A stretch of 64,000 nucleotides of DNA from Streptomyces xanthophaeus (lineage in GTDB: Bacteria; Actinomycetota; Actinomycetes; Streptomycetales; Streptomycetaceae). A program made the position numbers and the translations under genes. Numbering within the stretch: position 1 is the first letter of the stretch; every line of letters starts with the position of its first letter. The notes beneath the pieces were generated by a model. That model searched no databases, was not told the DNA's origin, and was given only the letters and a program-made list of their open reading frames with translations. Below are positions 60,134 through 64,000 of the stretch, piece by piece. The stretch covers positions 6,644,501 through 6,708,500 of the forward strand of contig NZ_CP076543.1 of NCBI RefSeq assembly GCF_030440515.1, in the 5' to 3' direction.

Positions 60134-60924
60134 GCGAAGGCCTCCACCCGGACCCCGGCCGCGCCCAGCGCCTCCCGGACCCGGCGGGCGAGCCCGGCCG
60201 CCCCCGGGGTGTCCCCGTGCAGGCACAGCGAGCGCGCGGCCACCCGGACCGGCGATCCGTCGGCCGCCGTCACCGCCCCCTCGGCCGCCATCCGGACGGC
60301 CCGCGCCACGACCGCCTCCGGGTCGTGCAGCACGGCATGCGGCTCGCCGCGCGGGACCAGCGTCCCGGCCGGCGTGTAGGCGCGGTCGGCGAATGCCTCC
60401 GGTACGGGAGCCAGCCCGGCCTCCCCGGCCGCGGCCAGCAGCAGCGACCCGGGCAGTCCCAGCACCGGCAGGCCCCCGGTGGTACCGGACCCGGCCGCCA
60501 GCCGGACGCCCGCGACCACGGCGGCGGCCTGGCCCGCGTCGTGCACGGTGCGGTTGTACAGCGCGCCGTGCGGTTTCACGTAGGACACCCGGGAGCCGGC
60601 CGCCCGGGCGAACACCTCCAGCGCCCCGATCTGGTAGGCCACCTCGTCGGCGAGCTCACCGGGCGGCACGTCCATGGAGCGCCGCCCGAAACCGGCCAGA
60701 TCGCGGTAGGACACCTGCGCGCCGATCCGCACACCCCGCTCCGCGGCCAGCTCGCACACGCGGCGCATGATGGACGGGTCACCGGCGTGGAAGCCGCAGG
60801 CCACATTGGCGCTCGTGACGACGGAGAGCAGGGCCTCGTCGTCGGTGAGCGTCCAGCGCCCGAAGCCCTCGCCGAGGTCGGCGTTGAGGTCGATCACCGG
60901 AACGGATGCGATCATGGAATCCAT
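60130..60924 (-). CDS. pxpA: 5-oxoprolinase subunit A (PxpA, LamB/YcsF family)
   Basis: A 264-residue TIM-barrel-like protein with IDLNADLGEGFGRWTLTDDEALL, SANVACGFHAGDP, IGAQVSYRDLAGFGRR, VKPHGALYN and LCLHGDTPGA, the complete YcsF/PxpA block set including the metal-site-like Asp and His residues. First gene of pxpABC. ATG 60924 or ATG 60915 are both in frame. Divergent from the condensin-like operon over a 93-nt gap that contains TGTTGTCAGCAACA, a 5-bp inverted repeat. Confidence 0.92.
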   Translation of the reverse strand: MDSMIASVPVIDLNADLGEGFGRWTLTDDEALLSVVTSANVACGFHAGDPSIMRRVCELAAERGVRIGAQVSYRDLAGFGRRSMDVPPGELADEVAYQIGALEVFARAAGSRVSYVKPHGALYNRTVHDAGQAAAVVAGVRLAAGSGTTGGLPVLGLPGSLLLAAAGEAGLAPVPEAFADRAYTPAGTLVPRGEPHAVLHDPEAVVARAVRMAAEGAVTAADGSPVRVAARSLCLHGDTPGAAGLARRVREALGAAGVRVEAFA

Positions 60925-61017
60925 GCGCCGAGCGTAGAGCAGACGGCCTGACCGGCTGCCGGGACGATCCGGCCGAACCATGCCGTTTGGGATGTTGTCA
61001 GCAACAGGACCTAGTCT

Positions 61018-62529
61018 TTGTCCGTGACTCTCCCCGCCCCGGCGAAGACCCTTCCGTCCCCGGCGCCGGGCCCGGCCGCCGACGAGGGCCTGGCCCGGCG
61101 GCTGCGCGCCCTCGCCTGCACCGCCCCGCTCCACGACCTCGACGTACGCAAGGCCAATCTGGCCGGCGAGTACGGGGTCTACGCGATGGCGGAGGTCGCG
61201 CTGGCCGCGATCGACCTGGTCACGCTCAACATGGACTTCGACACGGGCGCCGACCACGAGCAGATAGTGGCCAGGCTGCTGCCCCGCGTCGCGGCCCAGG
61301 CCCCCACCCGCCCGGCGGCCGAGCACGAGCGGGTGGCCCGCTGGGTGCTGGAGAACCTGATCAACGTCGGCAGCGTGGACCGCGGTTTCCGCGCGATCTA
61401 CGGCACCTTCGGCCCCGACGGCGTCTACGTGCGCCGGGACTACGACTTCAAGCTGATCGAAGAGGTCCCCGGCTACGGCGGCGTGGTCTACCTGCGCACC
61501 ACCGACGAGGCCGTCAACGTCCTGGTCGGCGCCCTCGACACGGACGTCACCAGCGCCCAGATCGCCGCCGAGGTCAAGCTGGAGGTGCTGATCAGCCGCG
61601 GCCGGCTGGCCGACGCCCAGCTCGCCGCCGAGCAGGCCCGCTACCGGACCGTCCAGTACGCCGAGACCCTGCGCCGCACGCTGGACGCGACGCGCCGCAA
61701 CGTCCGGGCGGTGGACTGGCTCCAGGCCGTGCCCGACATGATCGCCGAGGCCCTGGACCACGTCGCCGACCGCTACCGCCACGAGAACGCGATCCTGACC
61801 AACATCCGCAAGGCGCGCGACGAGGCGGAGGAACCGGAGAACAAGCGGCGCGCGGCCGAACTCGTCGACATCGTCAAGGACTGCATCCGCCGCCACACGC
61901 AGCTACAGTCCCGGCTGCTGGACGCCGGCCCGCTGTTCCGCGCCGAACAGGACCGCCAGGCCTTCGCCGCCCCGGCACCCCGCTCCGGCATCGACCTGTA
62001 CGGCCAGCTCGTCGCCCCGCTCCTGCCGCTCCCCCTGGAGCAGGCGAGCCGGGTGACCGCCGCCTTCTTCGCCTCCGGCGCGGGGCTGCGCACGCCCGTC
62101 TCGGTGCGGGTGGCCGACCTGGTCGAGATCCTGCTCACCCCGCCCGTGGAGCGCGAGCACCTCGGCGCGGAGATGCCCGAACCGGACCTCATCGCCACCC
62201 CGGACGACAGCCGCTTCAGCGAGGAGCAGCTCGCCGCCGCTACGGAGCTCCTGGACCTCCCGCACGACGCCCCGCGGCGGCTGTCCGGGCTCCTCGCACA
62301 GGCCCGCCGCAGCGATCCGGAACTGCCGTACCTGGTGGCCCTGCTGGCCGTCCACGCGGCGAGCCCGGCCGTCGGCACGGCCTACCGGCAGGGGGAGGAG
62401 CGGCTCCTCTTCGCGGTGGACGACGGCACGCAGCTCGACGACCCCGAATTCGGCGGCGCCGACCTCATCGTCGGCACCGCCCTCCTGGACGCCGCGGGCA
62501 TGGCCGCCGACCGCGCGGAGGCCTCGTGA
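61018..62529 (+). CDS. kleisin-like subunit of a condensin-like (MksF/JetA-type) complex
   Basis: A 503-residue protein, not homologous to any enzyme I can name. The N-terminal half has winged-helix-like pieces (WVLENLINVGSVDRGFRAIYGTF, YLRTTDEAVNVLVGAL), then a long helical region (about 180-310) rich in charged residues with LADAQLAAEQARYRTVQYAETLR and KRRAAELVDIVKDCIRRHTQLQ, as in MksF/JetA kleisins. Followed by a KITE-like gene and an SMC-like ATPase gene, the standard order of mksFEB/jetABC. The TTG at 61018 has AGGA 8 nt upstream; GTG 61024 is an alternative. Confidence 0.65.
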   Translation: MSVTLPAPAKTLPSPAPGPAADEGLARRLRALACTAPLHDLDVRKANLAGEYGVYAMAEVALAAIDLVTLNMDFDTGADHEQIVARLLPRVAAQAPTRPAAEHERVARWVLENLINVGSVDRGFRAIYGTFGPDGVYVRRDYDFKLIEEVPGYGGVVYLRTTDEAVNVLVGALDTDVTSAQIAAEVKLEVLISRGRLADAQLAAEQARYRTVQYAETLRRTLDATRRNVRAVDWLQAVPDMIAEALDHVADRYRHENAILTNIRKARDEAEEPENKRRAAELVDIVKDCIRRHTQLQSRLLDAGPLFRAEQDRQAFAAPAPRSGIDLYGQLVAPLLPLPLEQASRVTAAFFASGAGLRTPVSVRVADLVEILLTPPVEREHLGAEMPEPDLIATPDDSRFSEEQLAAATELLDLPHDAPRRLSGLLAQARRSDPELPYLVALLAVHAASPAVGTAYRQGEERLLFAVDDGTQLDDPEFGGADLIVGTALLDAAGMAADRAEAS

Positions 62530-62574
62530 CCGCCGTCGCCTCTGCCTGTCCCGTCGTAGCCCGGCCGGCTCCCC

Positions 62575-62700
62575 ATTCAGCCCCTCCGGCGTTTGAGGAG
62601 CGGGGTCCGGGGCGGAGCCCCAGGAATCCCGGCTCCGCCGGGCACCGGGCTCTGCCCGGACCTGCGCCTCGAACGCAGGCGAGGCCGGATGTGGCTGAGC
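62575..62700 (+). repeat. Streptomyces intergenic hairpin repeat inside the condensin-like operon
   Basis: CCCCTCCGGCGTTTGAGGAG followed by CGGGGTCCGGGGCGGAGCCC is a sequence I recall as a very common Streptomyces intergenic repeat. It holds serial stem-loops: GGGGC/GCCCC, CCGGC-CC-GCCGGG, ACCGGGC/GCCCGG and CGCCTC/GAGGCG. It is the largest part of the 295-nt gap between the kleisin-like and KITE-like genes. Beyond it, 62773-62807 holds four CCCGTACGA-like 9-nt units. Confidence 0.75.
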
Positions 62701-62824
62701 CATCGGCCGGACGCCCGCGCGTCGCGAGGCACGTCGCCGCGGCCGAATCCCCTGCGCGGCCCTGCCGCGCGCCCCGTACCGCCCGTACGACCCGTACGAC
62801 CCGCACCGCCGAGGAGACCCACCC

Positions 62825-63727
62825 GTGAGCGACCACCACGCCGAGCACCCCGCGTGGAGCGAGCCCGACGCGCCGGCGGCTCCCGCCGTGCCCGCCGGCA
62901 CCGCCGCGGTGACCCCCGCCGACGCCGCCGACGCGGCCCGGCTCGTCGCGTTCGGGCTGCAGCCCAAGCTGCTCCCCGCCCGGGACGCCGAGTACGCGGA
63001 GCTGCTGCGCCGCTACCGCGAGGACCCGGCCTTCGGCCGACTCGCCGACGCCGTCGCCACCGGCCTCGGCCTCGTCGTCCTGGAGGTGTCCCCGCGCGCC
63101 GGCATGGCCGTGGCCGCCGGTGAGGACTCCGTCTTCGCCGTCCGGATGGGCGACTACGCCCGCCGCACCGCCGCAGACTCCGCCGACCGCTTCCTGCACG
63201 GCCTCGCGCACCTCGCCGTGGCCGCCCTGGCCTTCCCGCGCCCCGAGGACCTCGCCGACGACGGCTACATCGGCCGCATCACCGTCAACGGCGTCGACGC
63301 CTTCGTCCGGCAGACCTGCCGCCGCCTGGAGGAGCGCGCCGAGGAGCTCGGTGAGAACACCGACCCGGCCACCGACGCCCCCGGCCTGGAGGCCGCCTGG
63401 CGCGTCTACGCCCGCCGCAGCGCGACCGGCGCCACCAAGGACGCCCGCCGCCTCGCGGGCTCCACCACCGGCATCGTCGGCAAGGCGGCCGCCTTCCTCA
63501 CCGACTCCGGTTTCCTCCAGCGCACCGGGGACGAGGCCGGCGGCACCTACCGCACCACCCCCCGCTACCAGCTCCAGGTCCGGGACATGGCGGGCAGCGC
63601 GGCGATGGCCGAGCTCCTGGAGCTCGGCGTGGTCCCCGTCAGCGACGGTTCCGCCACCCTGCTGCCGCCGCCCGAGGGCGACGACCTGGAACTGGCCGCC
63701 GACGCCGGGCTCCCGTTCCACGCCTGA
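62825..63727 (+). CDS. KITE-like subunit of a condensin-like (MksE/JetB-type) complex
   Basis: A 300-residue protein with two winged-helix-like parts. The second (about 205-260) shows GIVGKAAAFLTDSGFLQRTGDEAGGTYRTTPRYQLQVRDMA, the pattern of MksE/JetB (DUF4194-like) proteins in which a helix-turn wing meets the kleisin. The first 30 residues are Pro/Ala-rich. GTG start with GAGGAG 9 nt upstream. It lies between a kleisin-like and an SMC-like gene. Role as accessory dimer of a plasmid-restricting or chromosome-organising SMC complex is inferred from order and fold only. Confidence 0.65.
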   Translation: MSDHHAEHPAWSEPDAPAAPAVPAGTAAVTPADAADAARLVAFGLQPKLLPARDAEYAELLRRYREDPAFGRLADAVATGLGLVVLEVSPRAGMAVAAGEDSVFAVRMGDYARRTAADSADRFLHGLAHLAVAALAFPRPEDLADDGYIGRITVNGVDAFVRQTCRRLEERAEELGENTDPATDAPGLEAAWRVYARRSATGATKDARRLAGSTTGIVGKAAAFLTDSGFLQRTGDEAGGTYRTTPRYQLQVRDMAGSAAMAELLELGVVPVSDGSATLLPPPEGDDLELAADAGLPFHA

Positions 63728-63802
63728 GCCCCCGGGCCCCGCGGCCCGCGCCCCGATCCCCGTACGTCCTGCCTTACCAAGACACCACGAGAGTCCGCCG
63801 CC

Positions 63803-64000
63803 ATGTACGAGCTGTCCCGGATCCGCCTCTACTCCATCGGGCCCGCCGGTGCGCGCTACGCCGACACCGTGCTCGACCTGCGCGGAGTCGGCGAGCCGGT
63901 GCCCCACCCGGCGCCGACCCAGGCGGAATTCTTCGAGGACGAGCCCACCGGCCCGCCGCGCCGGCCCGCGCCCGCCGGCGTGCTCTTCCTGGAGAACGGC
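63803..64000 (+). CDS. SMC-like ATPase (MksB/JetC-type), 5' end only
   Basis: The first 66 codons of a gene cut by the window edge. MYELSRIRLYSIGPAGARYADTVLDL is the N-terminal beta strand pair of RecN/SMC-type heads, and AGVLFLENG is the strand just before the Walker A loop, whose GGKS would be the next codons. The position after the kleisin- and KITE-like genes (75 nt from the latter) supports MksB/JetC. No ribosome site stronger than CGAGAG is seen. Total length and the presence of a nuclease (JetD) downstream are not visible. Confidence 0.65.
   Translation, partial: MYELSRIRLYSIGPAGARYADTVLDLRGVGEPVPHPAPTQAEFFEDEPTGPPRRPAPAGVLFLENG

Overview
The window is a gene-dense, very GC-rich actinobacterial chromosome segment that looks like Streptomyces. 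Supporting signs are the strong third-position GC bias, RbpA, an ECF41 sigma factor, SPW-repeat and SCO1431-type small membrane proteins, GTG starts, and a gene order (mks-like operon, pxpABC, HEAT protein, FtsK-like ATPase, MocR regulator, glpQ, rbpA, ppm1, hisG/hisE, rib operon) that I recall from the SCO14xx core region of S. coelicolor. No rRNA, tRNA, CRISPR array, prophage or intact insertion sequence was seen.

Left part (1-9.5 kb): a truncated secreted-repeat lipoprotein, an SGNH hydrolase with an SDR remnant at its 5' edge, then what looks like a lysine-use cluster. The cluster has an APC permease and an Lrp/AsnC regulator, a GNAT protein convergent with them, a thioredoxin-fold protein preceded by a probable leader peptide, and an amidase plus flavin monooxygenase pair that resembles Pseudomonas DavA/DavB (lysine to 5-aminovaleramide to 5-aminovalerate). 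The permease/regulator unit and the davAB unit are both preceded by arrays of the same GCAACGA(A)TCG-type motif spaced by whole helical turns, which suggests one Lrp regulon.

9.5-20 kb: DUF5995 protein, uracil-type NCS2 permease, an MFS exporter divergent from a ROK regulator across a palindromic operator, a 1.04 kb palindromic element (copy A), an ECF41 sigma factor with its epimerase-type partner, and a secreted GH18 chitinase with the classical pair of 12-bp promoter repeats.

20-31 kb: an FMN riboswitch drives ribD-ribE-ribM-ribBA-ribH, followed by hisE-hisG, a PH-domain membrane protein, two translationally coupled CNNM/CBS transporters behind a structured leader, and a large GT-C membrane glycosyltransferase.

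31-41 kb: TPR-AAA ATPase, uridine kinase-like protein, secreted C39 peptidase, small membrane proteins, a TetR regulator with an acyl-CoA dehydrogenase, an Imm35-like protein, and the second palindromic element (copy B).

41-58.6 kb: a DUF7064/7065-type protein with an APH-family kinase, a second Lrp/AsnC regulator with a YtcJ-type amidohydrolase, polyprenol-phosphate mannosyltransferase, FxsA, rbpA behind a perfect SigR-type promoter, an MFS/UMF1 transporter, GDPD, a MocR regulator, an FtsK-like ATPase with a degenerate P-loop and its small membrane partner, ankyrin and HEAT-like proteins, and an ECF sigma/membrane partner pair.

58.6-64 kb: 5-oxoprolinase pxpABC diverges from a three-gene condensin-like operon (kleisin-like, KITE-like, SMC-like) of the MksBEF/Wadjet type. 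Its ATPase is cut by the window edge just before the Walker A motif.

The most unusual feature is the pair of about 1.04 kb near-palindromic noncoding elements at 14.2-15.2 kb and 39.7-40.8 kb. Their arms (about 390 nt) differ between copies in ways that keep the stems paired, including G.U-compatible changes, which points to a structured RNA or a selected palindrome.
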